A stretch of DNA of 44,585 bases from Verrucomicrobiota bacterium (GCA_029560585.1 JAKQKQ010000272.1:1-44585), one strand, 5' to 3'; positions 15,598-24,728 are shown, numbered from the stretch's first letter. The notes: generated by a model not told the origin, from the sequence alone. Numbers and translations are program-made.

Positions 15598-16794
15598 CTA
15601 CAAAATTGCCCCCGGCAGGCATGCGGGGCCGAGGGGTTGGAAGCTCTTGTAGGTGAGGGCGAATTCCTGGTGGCCGAGGCGCTCCGATGCGGTGGGTTCA
15701 CCGGAGGCGGTACGCGCAATTCGGTCGAAGATCTCACGGCCGACCCCATCGAGGGTGGCCTTGCCCTCGAGGATGCGACCGGCGTCGATATCCATGTCAT
15801 CGGTCATGCGCCGGTAGGTCTCGGGGTTGGCGCAGATCTTGATGACTGGAGAGATGGCCGAGCCGACCACGGAGCCGCGGCCCGTCGTAAAAAGTATGAG
15901 ATGGGAGCCGCAGGCGATGAGTTCGGCGATTTCGGCAGTATCGTTGATGTTGGCGAAGCCGAAGCGGACTTCTCCGTCCGGCACCACATCGAGCAGATAC
16001 AGGCCGCCCGTGGGCGGGACGTCGCCGGGCTTGACAATACCGACGATCGGGGCGCGGCCGCTCTTGCTGTAGGCGCCCATGGATTTCTCTTCGATCGTGG
16101 TCAGCCCGCCGGTGGCGTTGCCGACGGCGAAACTGCCGTGCCCGAGGGTTGTATAGTGATGGGCGGCTTTGTTCACGCAGGCGATCAATTCGGGGGCGAG
16201 TTCTGGGCGCGCGGCGCGCTGGGCCATGATGTGCTCACAGCCGATGAGTTCACCGGTCTCCTCGAAGATGGCCGTGGCACCGGCTTCGATGAGCAGGTCG
16301 AACGCCCGGCCGGCGGCGGGATTGGCGGTGATGCCGCTGGTGGCATCGGAGCCGCCGCAGATGGTGCCGACAATCAATTCATCGATGCCCATCTCCGCGC
16401 GAGGCGAGCCCTCAAGCGCCGTGAGGGTCTTCTCGATCCACGCGCGGCCGGATTCGATGGTGGGGCGAGTGCCGCCGTGGTCTTGGATTACGAGCGTTTC
16501 GACGGGGCGGCCGGATTCGCGGATGAGGCAAGCCAAGCCCTCGCGATCGAAGCTTTCACAGCCGAGGGAGACGAGCAGCACCGCACCGACGTTGGGATGT
16601 CGGCCGAGCTGGGCCATCATGCGGAATGCGTAATCGTTGGGATAGCAGCCGCCGAAGCCGATGAGGTGCGCGCCGCGCCCTCGGTAGGGCCACCAAATCT
16701 CGCGGGCGACGTGGTGGGCGCACTCGACGAGGTAGGCGACCGCGATGACATTGCGGATCCCCTTTCGGCCGTCTGGGCGAAGATAGGCTCGCAT
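15598..16794 (-). CDS. UxaA family hydrolase, C-terminal (large) subunit
   Basis: 398 residues, the catalytic C-terminal module of the altronate/galactarate dehydratase family, which eliminates water from sugar acids to give 2-keto-3-deoxy products. Seen in order: RPDGRKGIRN at the start (typical of this module), GFGGCYPNDYA, VSLGCES, the glycine-rich TICGGSDATSGITANPA, EEKSMGAYSKSGRAPI and the late TTGRGS. Cys residues at GCYP, GCES and CGGSD are in positions expected for the family's metal site. In E. coli UxaA this module is fused to an N-terminal SAF domain; here SAF is a separate gene six bases upstream. The actual substrate is unknown. Confidence 0.88.
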   Translation of the reverse strand: MRAYLRPDGRKGIRNVIAVAYLVECAHHVAREIWWPYRGRGAHLIGFGGCYPNDYAFRMMAQLGRHPNVGAVLLVSLGCESFDREGLACLIRESGRPVETLVIQDHGGTRPTIESGRAWIEKTLTALEGSPRAEMGIDELIVGTICGGSDATSGITANPAAGRAFDLLIEAGATAIFEETGELIGCEHIMAQRAARPELAPELIACVNKAAHHYTTLGHGSFAVGNATGGLTTIEEKSMGAYSKSGRAPIVGIVKPGDVPPTGGLYLLDVVPDGEVRFGFANINDTAEIAELIACGSHLILFTTGRGSVVGSAISPVIKICANPETYRRMTDDMDIDAGRILEGKATLDGVGREIFDRIARTASGEPTASERLGHQEFALTYKSFQPLGPACLPGAIL

Positions 16795-16800
16795 GGCGAT

Positions 16801-17103
16801 TCAGAGCTCCAATGGACCGGGCAGATAATCGCTCCGGAGGTTGTGGGTATGGACGTGCTCGCCGGCGCTGATGGCCCGCGTCGCGGAACCGATGGGCACG
16901 CCATATTTCAGAATTTTCTCCCCGGCGGCGATATTGCGGGCGGCGACCTTATGGCCGAGGGGGAGCGCCGATGCCATTCTTATGCGCGCGCCTTCGACGG
17001 TCACGAACTCTCCCGCCTCGGCTGACGAGAGGAGGACCAGGACGTTGTCATCGGGCGAGAGCCTGAGGGCCCGGCTGGCGTTTTTCGGGGATATGTCGGT
17101 CAT
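16801..17103 (-). CDS. SAF-domain protein (UxaA N-terminal subunit)
   Basis: 100 residues corresponding to the SAF domain that forms the N-terminus of altronate and galactarate dehydratases. Visible are LSPDDNVLVLLSSAEAGE, LPLGHKVAARNIAAGEKILKYG and the C-terminal ISAGEHVHTHNLRS with its conserved H-x-H. The ATG at 17103 overlaps the transporter's TGA by 4 bases, so it is favoured over the longer frame from 17145. Together with the downstream large subunit it should rebuild a two-subunit sugar-acid dehydratase. Confidence 0.88.
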   Translation of the reverse strand: MTDISPKNASRALRLSPDDNVLVLLSSAEAGEFVTVEGARIRMASALPLGHKVAARNIAAGEKILKYGVPIGSATRAISAGEHVHTHNLRSDYLPGPLEL

Positions 17104-18473
17104 GGAGTGCCTTGATGTTCTGGGCCGTGGTCCGGCATGTGCCAAGCGGCGAGGATGGCGGGTACGAGCAGGAAACTACAATACAGCAACGCCAGGCGGA
17201 AATCGCCGACTTTCGCAAACAGCCCAAAGAAGACGGTGCCGAAGGCGGCGGCGATGCGGCCGATGTTGTAGCAGAAGCCGGCACCCGTGGTGCGCAAGAG
17301 CGTGGGAAAGAGCGGTGGCAGGTACATGGTGAAAAGGCCAAAGACCCCGGAGAAGAACCCGATCCACGGGATCCAGAACAGAAGGGAGGCGTGATCGCGC
17401 GGGACGCCGAAGGTGCCGAGCATCGCGAGCAGGGAACCCAGGCACATGAGGGCAATCGCGCGACGGTATCCCAGGCACTTGGAGAGCCAACCCGCAAAAA
17501 AGTTACCGAGGACGGAGACGCCGATCACGAGAAAGAATGCGGCGCTGACCATCTGCTCGCGCGCGGTCTCTTCCCATCCCGCGGCGACGAGGAGGTTGCG
17601 GAGGTGCTGCTGGTTCCAGAACATGAAGGCCCACCAGGCAGTGAGCGAAGTGGCGCAGACGACGATCGTCAGCAGCGTCGTGCGACGGGTGGGCCCGTGG
17701 AACAATCCCCGGATGCCAGGTTGCGCGGCGTGGACGGCATTTTTGGCGGCGCACCACTCCTCGGGTTCGGGCACGCGGCGCCGGATCCAGTAGACTATGA
17801 TTGCCGGGAGCAGCCCGACGAGGAAGACGAGGCGGGGGTAGACCCGAACATCGCCCCACGAAGCAGGCCTTAAGGCTTCGAGCCAGCTTTGGACGGCCGG
17901 CGCGGCGGCGGCGATCGCGAAGACCGCGACGCAGGCGGCCAGCACGCCGATGTTGACAGCCGTCTGGAGGACGGCGGCGATCCACGGGCGCCAGCGGCGG
18001 GGCCATGTTTCCGAGAGGAGGGTTGAGCCGACGGCCCATTCGCCCCCGATGCCAAGGGCCGCCAGGAAGCGGCAGATCAGGAGCTGCCACCAGCTGGTCA
18101 CGAAACAGGAGAAGCCGGTGAATGCCGCGTAGGTGAGAATCGTCAGGCAGAGGGCGCGACTTCGTCCGAGGCGGTCGCCGAGCCGTCCGAAGAAACCTCC
18201 GCCCAGCGCCCATCCGACCAGGAATGCGGCCTGGATCCAAGAACTTCTCTCCTTGACCGCCGCATCGCTCGTTGATGCGGCGTCGAGCAACTGCATGACG
18301 AAGGGCGCCGCCACGATCGTATACAGATGCATGTCCAGCCCGTCGAAGAGCCAGCCGAGCCATGCGGCGATCCCGGAGCGCCATTGACTCGGCGATATCT
18401 CTCGGAGATGCCGGGCCTCGGGCGGGGAAGGGGTTTCGCCGGTGGCGGGGGGGTCGGCATCCGGTCCATGCAC
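17100..18473 (-). CDS. MFS transporter (sialate/aromatic-acid symporter-like)
   Basis: 457 residues with about 12 membrane helices. The first helix contains WLGWLFDGLDMHLYTIV, the W-x-x-D-(A/G)-x-D pattern of NanT-like and aromatic-acid:H+ symporters. GFFGRLGDRLGRSRAL between TM2 and TM3 fits motif A, and RFLAALGIGGEWAVGSTLL is the TM4 signature of the same group. A segment of about 60 residues between TM5 and TM6 is longer than usual. The GTG start at 18473 has AAGGA about 7 bp upstream. First gene of a three-gene operon with the split dehydratase, hence a likely importer of its sugar-acid substrate. Confidence 0.85.
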   Translation of the reverse strand: MHGPDADPPATGETPSPPEARHLREISPSQWRSGIAAWLGWLFDGLDMHLYTIVAAPFVMQLLDAASTSDAAVKERSSWIQAAFLVGWALGGGFFGRLGDRLGRSRALCLTILTYAAFTGFSCFVTSWWQLLICRFLAALGIGGEWAVGSTLLSETWPRRWRPWIAAVLQTAVNIGVLAACVAVFAIAAAAPAVQSWLEALRPASWGDVRVYPRLVFLVGLLPAIIVYWIRRRVPEPEEWCAAKNAVHAAQPGIRGLFHGPTRRTTLLTIVVCATSLTAWWAFMFWNQQHLRNLLVAAGWEETAREQMVSAAFFLVIGVSVLGNFFAGWLSKCLGYRRAIALMCLGSLLAMLGTFGVPRDHASLLFWIPWIGFFSGVFGLFTMYLPPLFPTLLRTTGAGFCYNIGRIAAAFGTVFFGLFAKVGDFRLALLYCSFLLVPAILAAWHMPDHGPEHQGTP

Positions 18474-18610
18474 GGGAGTTCCTTAGCGCGGACCGCCGGG
18501 AAACTCCAGTCCCGCAATGATCGCGCAACGTGTGACCGGCATCAGAAGATCTGCAGGCCGATTATGTCAGGCGGCCTGCTGCGAACTCTGGGCGCGACTC
18601 TTGAGGCGGA

Positions 18611-18632
18611 CTCAGGCCGCGGGCCCTCCCCA
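18611..18632 (-). repeat. GC-rich repeat R3, copy 1
   Basis: On the minus strand this reads TGGGGAGGGCCCGCGGCC followed by TGAG, identical over 22 bases to 44449-44470. The core 18 bases recur at 41911-41928. It lies in the 250-bp divergent gap between the MFS operon and the sigma-factor gene; apart from this repeat I see nothing definite there. Confidence 0.6.
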
Positions 18633-18723
18633 AGATCGCGCCCCGGCTTTTAGACAAGAAGAGCCTCCGCGGTCGTCCTTGTATATGAGAACGTGACGGA
18701 GTGGAATTCAGCGGGCGACCGAC

Positions 18724-19275
18724 ATGAGGGCCGGAGAGACCGAGGAGGAAGTACGCAGGTTGGTCGAGGAAGACGACCCGCGCGCCATGGAGGTGCTGTA
18801 CGATGTCTTCGGGGAATCCCTCCATGGGTTTCTGGTGGCGCGGCTAAGAGATTTGCACGAGGCGGAGGACGTGCTCCAGCAACTGTTCCTGGATTTGGCG
18901 CGGCGACCGGGTCGGCTGCTGGCCGCCAGGCGACTTGGGCCGTGGCTGTTCGCGAAGGCTCGGAATCTGGCGATCGATCGGATACGCGCACGCGGACGGA
19001 CCGAGAGGCGCGAGGCAGATTGGCCCAGCTGGCTGGAGCCGGCCGTACCGGCGCGCGACGCGCCGAGTTACGATCTCGCACTGCTGGCCGGGATGCTGGA
19101 TCGATTGCCAGCCGAGCAGCGGGAAGTGATCTCGCTGAAGGTTTTGCAGGGCAGGACGTTCGCCGAGGTTGGGGAGTTGCTGGGCGTTTCAATCAACACC
19201 GCCGCGAGCCGGTATCGCTATGCGGTGGAGAAACTGCGGGGTTGGTTGGTCGCGGAGGAGGAGCATGAGGCCTAA
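18724..19275 (+). CDS. ECF-type RNA polymerase sigma factor
   Basis: 183 residues. Region 2 (about 12-95) includes AMEVLYDVFGESLHGFLVAR, DLHEAEDVLQQLFLDL and LGPWLFAKARNLAIDRIRAR, the core-binding and -10-recognition helices. Region 4 (about 120-175) has LDRLPAEQREVISLKVLQG, FAEVGELLGVSINTAASRYR and a terminal helix for -35 recognition. There is no C-terminal extension. The gene overlaps the following small membrane-protein gene, which may be its regulator. No autoregulatory promoter could be defined. Confidence 0.9.
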   Translation: MRAGETEEEVRRLVEEDDPRAMEVLYDVFGESLHGFLVARLRDLHEAEDVLQQLFLDLARRPGRLLAARRLGPWLFAKARNLAIDRIRARGRTERREADWPSWLEPAVPARDAPSYDLALLAGMLDRLPAEQREVISLKVLQGRTFAEVGELLGVSINTAASRYRYAVEKLRGWLVAEEEHEA

Positions 19276-19663
19276 AGAGATCGAGGGCCGATTGGCCGGG
19301 TTGCAGGCTCGTGGACCGACACCCGGATTGCGCGCGCAGTTGCTGGCCGACGCTCGTGAGGAATGGGTGCGACGGAAGGTCGCGCGCCTTGCGTTCTGGC
19401 AGTTTGTTCGCGGGTGGCTGGCGGTGGTCTCCGCGGCCGTGATGATCTGCGCCGGCATATCTTGGCGCGAGGAATCGGTCACTGCGCGGTGTTTCGCGCG
19501 CCAAGGCGAGACCGTGGATCCGTGCGAGATGGCGCTGCGCGAAGTGTGCGCAGAGGTCGGGTTGAACCACGGGTACGCGGACAGGTGGGCATCCGTGATT
19601 CGGGAGCGACGGGCGCCAGGGAAGGGCCGAATGGCGCTGTGGGAGGAGTTGGCGATCGAATAG
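19265..19663 (+). CDS. Small single-TM protein (possible sigma regulator)
   Basis: 132 residues. The ATG at 19265 lies inside the end of the sigma-factor gene (11-bp overlap) and has GGAGGAGG immediately upstream, so the pair is translationally coupled. The N-terminal 50 residues are charged and helical (EGRLAGLQARGPTPGLRAQL). A single hydrophobic segment, WLAVVSAAVMICAGIS, lies at about residues 50-65, and about 65 residues follow on the far side with two Cys (VTARCFA, DPCEMA). The layout, cytoplasmic helix then TM then exterior domain, resembles an anti-sigma factor, but no zinc-binding HxxxCxxC motif is seen and I do not recognise the family. Confidence 0.72.
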   Translation: MRPKEIEGRLAGLQARGPTPGLRAQLLADAREEWVRRKVARLAFWQFVRGWLAVVSAAVMICAGISWREESVTARCFARQGETVDPCEMALREVCAEVGLNHGYADRWASVIRERRAPGKGRMALWEELAIE

Positions 19664-19684
19664 GAGAAGGAGGAAGGACTCGAG

Positions 19685-21079
19685 ATGAGAAAAAAACTTA
19701 GGTGGCTGTTGGTTGGTATGGGGATCGTCATGATCGTGGCGGTTGGTGCCTGGTCGGTATGGAACGTCCTGGCTGGGGTGCGGATGCGGGCCGCCATAAA
19801 GGATGTGGAGAGCCGTCGGGTTCCAATGCGGATTGCGGATGTGCGTCTCGCACCGGTGCCCGACGAGCAGAATGCCGCACTCTTGTTAAACCGGGCATTC
19901 CTGCTCATGGCCGGGGGCAAGACGGGGCCGAACGCACAGATGGCGTCACTGACCGGATTCGAGTCGTTCTGGAAGAAAGATCCTCGAAAGGGCGTTTCGG
20001 CAGAGGACGCGGTTGCGATCAGGGCGCTATTGGATTCGCCCGAGATCCGAGAGATCCTCGATTTACTCCACCGTGCCGGGGAACGGCCAAGTTGTGATTT
20101 CGGATTGGATTATTCCAAGGGGGCGGAAATGCCATTGCCGCATCTGAACCGGATGCGAATGGCGGTGCGGCTGCTGGCATTGGAGTCGTGGTCACGGGCG
20201 GCCGACGGCGACGCGGCGGGTGCGATAAAGGCGGCGCGCTGTGGGTTGCGGATCGGCGGCTTTGGTTCTTCCGACGGCGTGCTAATCAGCTTTCTGGTCG
20301 CCGCCAGTTCTGATGCGCTCACGCTCAACTGGGCGGGGGTGGCGCTGGGGCAGATGGATCCCGCGGCGGTGCCGGCGGCCGAGCTGGAAGCGTTGTCGGC
20401 GCAATTGGCCGCGAGGCGGGCCGAAGTCCGGCCGGCATTCGTGCGGGCGCTGGATCTGGAGAGATTGGGATTTGGGGTGTGGACGTTTGAGGGGTTGCTG
20501 TCAAATCGCCTGAGGTGGTCGCAGCTGTTGGCCCACCCCCGGAACGGCCCGCCACAATTGGGTCAGGGTGCGATCGAAGCGAGCCTGACCGACTCTTACG
20601 TGTGGCTGGGACGACCGTTGCTCAAGGGCGATTATGCCGCGTATCTCGGCCTGATGATGAGGTATCAGGAGCTGGCCGCGAAGCCCTTCGAACCGACCAT
20701 CATGAGCGATTTCGAAAAACTTCTCCGAGAGGTGCCGCGGAGTGCGATCTTGACGAGGATCGCGGTTCCGGCCTACGAGACGTGCTATAAAATGGCCGGA
20801 GAATACGAGGCGCTCCTGGACGTGGCGCGTCTCGGAGTGGTCCTGGAGATGCATCGGGCGAGGACAGGCGCTTATCCGGCGGACCTGGCCGACATGTTAG
20901 GTATCGGGGCGTTGGCGCGTGACCCGTGCTCGGGCGGGGAATTGATGTATCGGCCGAATGCGGGCGGTTGCCGGGTCTGGAGCGTGGGAGCCGACGGAAA
21001 GGATGATGGCGGGGTCAGAAAGGGCGGGGGCACGAACACGCACGATATCGTATGGGAAGTCGCGAGAACCGGGCGTTGA
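19685..21079 (+). CDS. Membrane-anchored protein with a pseudopilin-like C-terminus
   Basis: 464 residues, not recognised as a whole. A strong ribosome site (GGAGAAGGAGGAAGG) precedes the ATG. The N-terminus is a membrane anchor (LRWLLVGMGIVMIVAVGAWSVW). Residues about 30-380 are helical and alanine-rich, without a known motif. The last 80 residues read like the tail of type II secretion pseudopilins (GspG): a helix MHRARTGAYPADLADM, then DPCSGGELMYRPN and VWSVGADGKDDGG. In GspG this part binds calcium. It is the third gene after the ECF sigma factor and probably in its operon. Confidence 0.72.
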   Translation: MRKKLRWLLVGMGIVMIVAVGAWSVWNVLAGVRMRAAIKDVESRRVPMRIADVRLAPVPDEQNAALLLNRAFLLMAGGKTGPNAQMASLTGFESFWKKDPRKGVSAEDAVAIRALLDSPEIREILDLLHRAGERPSCDFGLDYSKGAEMPLPHLNRMRMAVRLLALESWSRAADGDAAGAIKAARCGLRIGGFGSSDGVLISFLVAASSDALTLNWAGVALGQMDPAAVPAAELEALSAQLAARRAEVRPAFVRALDLERLGFGVWTFEGLLSNRLRWSQLLAHPRNGPPQLGQGAIEASLTDSYVWLGRPLLKGDYAAYLGLMMRYQELAAKPFEPTIMSDFEKLLREVPRSAILTRIAVPAYETCYKMAGEYEALLDVARLGVVLEMHRARTGAYPADLADMLGIGALARDPCSGGELMYRPNAGGCRVWSVGADGKDDGGVRKGGGTNTHDIVWEVARTGR

Positions 21080-21088
21080 CGGTTCGCG

Positions 21089-23041
21089 TCATCCCGCTCG
21101 CGCGACGGCGTCCTTTTCGACGTCGCTCCAGAGGGCGTCGAGGAATTTTCGGGTCTTTGTCTTGGCGACCTCGAGTTCCTTGGGCTCGAAGAGTTTGCCT
21201 GGGGCCGGCCGTTCGCACGCAAAGAGGTAGAACTTGACCTTGGGTTCCGTGCCGGAGCCGCGGATGGCGATGCGGGTGCCGCCTTCAAGGTGGAGCATGA
21301 ACATCTTTTCTCTCGGGATCGTTTTCCCATCGACATCCTGAAGGGAATCTTTGGCGAAATTCTCGGAGCGTTCGATCTTCTTGCCGCCGATCTCTTTGGG
21401 GGGCTTGGACGCGTACGATTCGAGCAGGCGGGTGATCTTGGCGGAACCCTCGGCGCCCTCGAGGACGATCTGGCCGAGTTTCTCCCAATAGAATCCGAAG
21501 ATGCTGTAGATCTTGTCGAGGTAGTCAGTGACGCCGAGGCCCTGGGCGCGCGCACCGGCCATCGCCTCGGCGAACATGAGCGCCGAGGCGTTCGCGTCCT
21601 TGTCGCGGACGTCGTCGGTGCCGAGGTAGCCGTAGCTCTCCTCGCCGCCGAAGACGAAGAAGCAGCCTCGTGCGAGGTGCGCGGCGCGTTTCTCGTGTGG
21701 CAACATGGTGCAGTAGTCGGCGCTGGCCGGGGCAGTCGACATGAGCTGCTCCTCGTATTCTCGGAGTTTCTCCCCGATGTACTTGAAGCCGGTCAGGGTG
21801 TTGACGACCTTGAGGCCGAACTTGGTTGCGATGGCGGCCTGGAGTTCTGTGGTGACGAAGGTCTTGATGAGGCAGGCGCGCGCGGCGTTCTGCGGCGTCA
21901 GCACGCCCTGGCGGACGAGGGTGCTTATGCGGTAATGAGCGAGGAAGCTGCCGATCTGGTTGCCGGTGAGCAGTTCGTACGCTCCGCTGGCATTGCGGAC
22001 GGCGACGCCCATCCGGTCAGAATCGGGATCGGTGGCGATGACGGCGTCGGCGCCCTCGCTGCGCGCGAGCGCGATGGCCTGGACGAGGGCCTCGCCGTTC
22101 TCTGGATTGGGCGAGGAGACGGTGGGGAAGCGGCCGTCGGGCTTCTCCTGATCGGGGACGACAGAGAATTGGACACCATGGGCCTTGAGGAGGGGACGGA
22201 TGGCGCGGATACCTGTGCCGTGCAACGGCGTATAGACGATCTTTAATTTCGACCCCTCACTCTTGAGCACGGCCGGATCGACGATGGAGGTACCGGCGGC
22301 TTGCCGGTAGGCCTCGTCGACCTCGGGGCCCAGGGTGATGACCTTGGCGCCGCGGGTGGGCTCGACGGCACCCGTGGCGCTCACCTCGTTGACGCGCCGA
22401 ATGATTGCGGAGGCATGGGGTTCGACGATCTGCGCGCCATCGGAGAAGTAGGCTTTGTAGCCATTGTCGTGGGGCGGGTTGTGGCTGGCGGTGATTACAA
22501 CGCCGGCGGAGGCGCGGAGGTGGCGAACGGTGAAGGAGAGCTGCGGTGTGGACCGGTCGGCGGGGAAAAGGAATGCGGTGATGCCCTCGTTGGCGGCGAC
22601 CTTGGCGGCGAGGGCGGCGAATTCCTCAGAGAAGTGCCGGGTATCGTGGGCAATGACGATGGTGGGTGTGCTCGCGCCAGCGACGTCGCGGAGGTAGCGG
22701 CAGAGGCCACGTGTGGCGCGCTCGACGTTGGTCTCGTTCATGGCGTTGGTGCCGACGCAGGGGAGCTGCGGGCGCCCGAGGGCGGTGGGGACGCCCTCTT
22801 CGGCCTTTGTGACGTGCCGTCCGATGGTGCGGCCACGAAGACCGCCGGTGCCGAAGGCGAGAGTCCGGTAGAAGCGGTCATTGATCTCGCGGTAAAGACG
22901 TTGTTCCAGAAGCTCCTCTATGGAGGCGCGGGCACAGGATCCATCGGCGGAACTATTGTAGGTGGCGGCGAGATTTTTGGCTGCGGACTCGAGGATCAAG
23001 CCCTTCATTACGGGCTGGCTCAGCACGCTGAAGATATCCAT
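21089..23041 (-). CDS. Phosphohexomutase (phosphoglucomutase/phosphomannomutase family)
   Basis: 650 residues, alpha-D-phosphohexomutase superfamily, interconverting hexose 1- and 6-phosphates. All four signature sites are visible: the phosphoserine loop VVITASHNPPHDNGYKAY, the Mg loop ATDPDSDRMGVAV, the sugar-ring loop FGGEESYGYLGTDD, and the phosphate-binding loop RGSGTEPKVKF. Length and the early TLAFGTGGLRGR fit the long bacterial group that includes B. subtilis PgcA. The start at 23041 (MDIFSVLSQPVMKG) is chosen among several close in-frame starts. It converges with the preceding plus-strand gene with only 9 bp between stops. Confidence 0.9.
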   Translation of the reverse strand: MDIFSVLSQPVMKGLILESAAKNLAATYNSSADGSCARASIEELLEQRLYREINDRFYRTLAFGTGGLRGRTIGRHVTKAEEGVPTALGRPQLPCVGTNAMNETNVERATRGLCRYLRDVAGASTPTIVIAHDTRHFSEEFAALAAKVAANEGITAFLFPADRSTPQLSFTVRHLRASAGVVITASHNPPHDNGYKAYFSDGAQIVEPHASAIIRRVNEVSATGAVEPTRGAKVITLGPEVDEAYRQAAGTSIVDPAVLKSEGSKLKIVYTPLHGTGIRAIRPLLKAHGVQFSVVPDQEKPDGRFPTVSSPNPENGEALVQAIALARSEGADAVIATDPDSDRMGVAVRNASGAYELLTGNQIGSFLAHYRISTLVRQGVLTPQNAARACLIKTFVTTELQAAIATKFGLKVVNTLTGFKYIGEKLREYEEQLMSTAPASADYCTMLPHEKRAAHLARGCFFVFGGEESYGYLGTDDVRDKDANASALMFAEAMAGARAQGLGVTDYLDKIYSIFGFYWEKLGQIVLEGAEGSAKITRLLESYASKPPKEIGGKKIERSENFAKDSLQDVDGKTIPREKMFMLHLEGGTRIAIRGSGTEPKVKFYLFACERPAPGKLFEPKELEVAKTKTRKFLDALWSDVEKDAVARAG

Positions 23042-23215
23042 GGGCATTTCTTTCGTCCCGGGGACCGCATGGGGCGGCAACCGCTAACTCTCAGTCTTTG
23101 CGAATGTGGGCGGCTTGTCAACTTGGGGTGTTTTGGTCCAGGGAACACCCTTGCCGGGAGACGCGACAGGGCTGCGCGATGGGCGGCATCGGGGGTGGGA
23201 CCGACTCAGACGTGG

Positions 23216-23235
23216 CGCGGGCAATCCTGCCCGCG
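23216..23235. repeat. Perfect 8-bp-stem palindrome
   Basis: CGCGGGCA, loop ATCC, TGCCCGCG. Similar to the element at about 15469 and to the hairpins inside the MITE-like element at 41757. It lies in the 385-bp gap 23042-23426, which otherwise holds only the REPIN-like doublet at its right end. Confidence 0.6.
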
Positions 23236-23309
23236 ACGTCGGCCAAGGCACGCGGTGGCAGGTGGGATTGCCTGCCTCACGGGCTACGGGAATTTTCGAG
23301 CGATTGATC

Positions 23310-23426
23310 CCGTGCCCCGCGCGGCGGGGCACCACCGGGGAAGAAAATAGGACGTAGGAACGCGCTTGCGCGCGATTCGAATCGCCTGCAAGCAGGCTCC
23401 TACGATTCGGTGTCTGAATTTTCGAG
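23310..23426. repeat. REPIN-like inverted doublet, copy 2
   Basis: Core 23353-23403 is GTAGGAAC, GCGCGCTTGCGCGC, GATTC, GAATC, GCCTGCAAGCAGGC, GCTCCTAC. It is an almost perfect large inverted repeat with two nested hairpins and no spacer. The preceding CACCACCGGGG and GAAAATAGGAC and the following GCTAG (which includes the stop of the gene at 23427) are shared with the copy at 6686-6803. Confidence 0.72.
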
Positions 23427-24728
23427 CTAGCGGCGCCATGGTGGGCCGTCGCCGCGTCCACCGTAGCGGCTTGGCCGCATAACCTCGCGTTTTTGTTCCT
23501 CCGTGAGCGGGGCGGACTGGAGCCAGGATTCGGCGGCGGCCTGATCTCTGCGGTACCAGTCACGGGCAAGATCGACCGTTATGTGGGTGCGGGAATTGGC
23601 GTCGGATATGCTGCTGGCCCATTGGATTGCGGCGGCGGGGTCCTGGTTGGCGATGTTGCGCGCGTAGGAACTGATGATGCGGTCGCCTTCTGGGCCGGCG
23701 GTCACGTTGCTATTGAGCCAGGTACCCGCCGAATTGGGGTCCTTCTCGGCCCACTGGCCGACTGCCGAGGCGATCGCGGAAACGCGCTCGTCGCCCTGCG
23801 GCAACTGGTTGGCCCAGGCGATGGCCTGCGCGGGGTTTTGCTGGGCCATTTGTTGGGCGACCCTTCGGGCCGCATCGGACATGTCGTATTGTGCGGCACC
23901 TTGCTGGACCCACTGGGCGGCGGCGGCGGGGTCCTTGTTGACCCATTCGCGGGCGATCCGGTCCAGGGCATCGCGTTGGGCGGCGGGATCGGTGAGGGTC
24001 TGGGCCCAGGCCGCGGCGGCGACAGGATCCTGTCGGGCGTACTGGCCGGCAATCATTTCGGCATAGCGGGCGTTGGACGTGCCCCCCTCGATGGTGGCAA
24101 GACGCTTGGCGGCTTGTGCCGGATCAATGGACGCGAGCTGATAGAGGACACCGCCAACGGCGAACTGGGATTGATTTCCGCCTAGGCTCTTGGCCCAGGC
24201 GAGGGCGCCTTCGGCGTCGGTGCGCACCCAATTTGCCATGGCGGGTTGGGCGACGAACGTGCCGCGCATGCCGAGTTTCTCAATGGCATAGCCCATGGCG
24301 GCTTTGGGGTCGAAACGGCTCCAGGCGTAGATGAGAAACCGGTAGGCCTCCAAGTTCTCGAACGAATCGCCGCTGACTTCGTTAAAGGCGGCGAGGACCG
24401 AGTCGAGATTATTGGGGTTGAGGCCCTCGAGGAGTTTGAGGAGGCGCATGCCGCGTTGGATGAGGTCGGTATCTTCGAGCGCGGCCTTGAGTTCCTTCGC
24501 GAAATCGGCCGGTTTGAATGCGGTCTTGGAGGCGGCCAGGGTGGTGCCCTTGTTCCCTGCCGTGGCGGAGGCAGCGACGGAGGGCGCGCTGCCGGCGCCT
24601 GACGAGCGGTTGGCGGGCAGCCGACGGCCATCGCGGGAGGAGCCAGGGCCGAATGACCGGCCGGCGAAGAAGGAGAGGCCCAACGAGACAGCCCAGAGGG
24701 TGACGGGGATCCAGAGAGAGCGTTTCAT
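23427..24728 (-). CDS. Exported helical-repeat protein of unknown function
   Basis: 433 residues. The N-terminus (SLWIPVTLWAVSLGLSFFAGRSFG) is a signal anchor, followed by a low-complexity Ser/Ala/Gly linker to about residue 70. From about residue 140 the protein is built of about eight imperfect 30-35-residue helical repeats with the motif 'DP..A..W...L.....R..A...IA..W...DP', for example DPVAAAAWAQTLTDPA and DPNSAGTWLNSNVTAG. The C-terminus ends in a Gly/Arg-rich tail. Such proteins recur in PVC genomes without assigned function; the solenoid suggests protein-protein interaction in the envelope. Nothing links it to its neighbours. Confidence 0.75.
   Translation of the reverse strand: MKRSLWIPVTLWAVSLGLSFFAGRSFGPGSSRDGRRLPANRSSGAGSAPSVAASATAGNKGTTLAASKTAFKPADFAKELKAALEDTDLIQRGMRLLKLLEGLNPNNLDSVLAAFNEVSGDSFENLEAYRFLIYAWSRFDPKAAMGYAIEKLGMRGTFVAQPAMANWVRTDAEGALAWAKSLGGNQSQFAVGGVLYQLASIDPAQAAKRLATIEGGTSNARYAEMIAGQYARQDPVAAAAWAQTLTDPAAQRDALDRIAREWVNKDPAAAAQWVQQGAAQYDMSDAARRVAQQMAQQNPAQAIAWANQLPQGDERVSAIASAVGQWAEKDPNSAGTWLNSNVTAGPEGDRIISSYARNIANQDPAAAIQWASSISDANSRTHITVDLARDWYRRDQAAAESWLQSAPLTEEQKREVMRPSRYGGRGDGPPWRR

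Noticed and set aside
15637-17025. 462-codon open frame on the plus strand opposite the UxaA and SAF genes
   Set aside because: Gly/Ala/Asp-rich shadow spanning two genes and their boundary.
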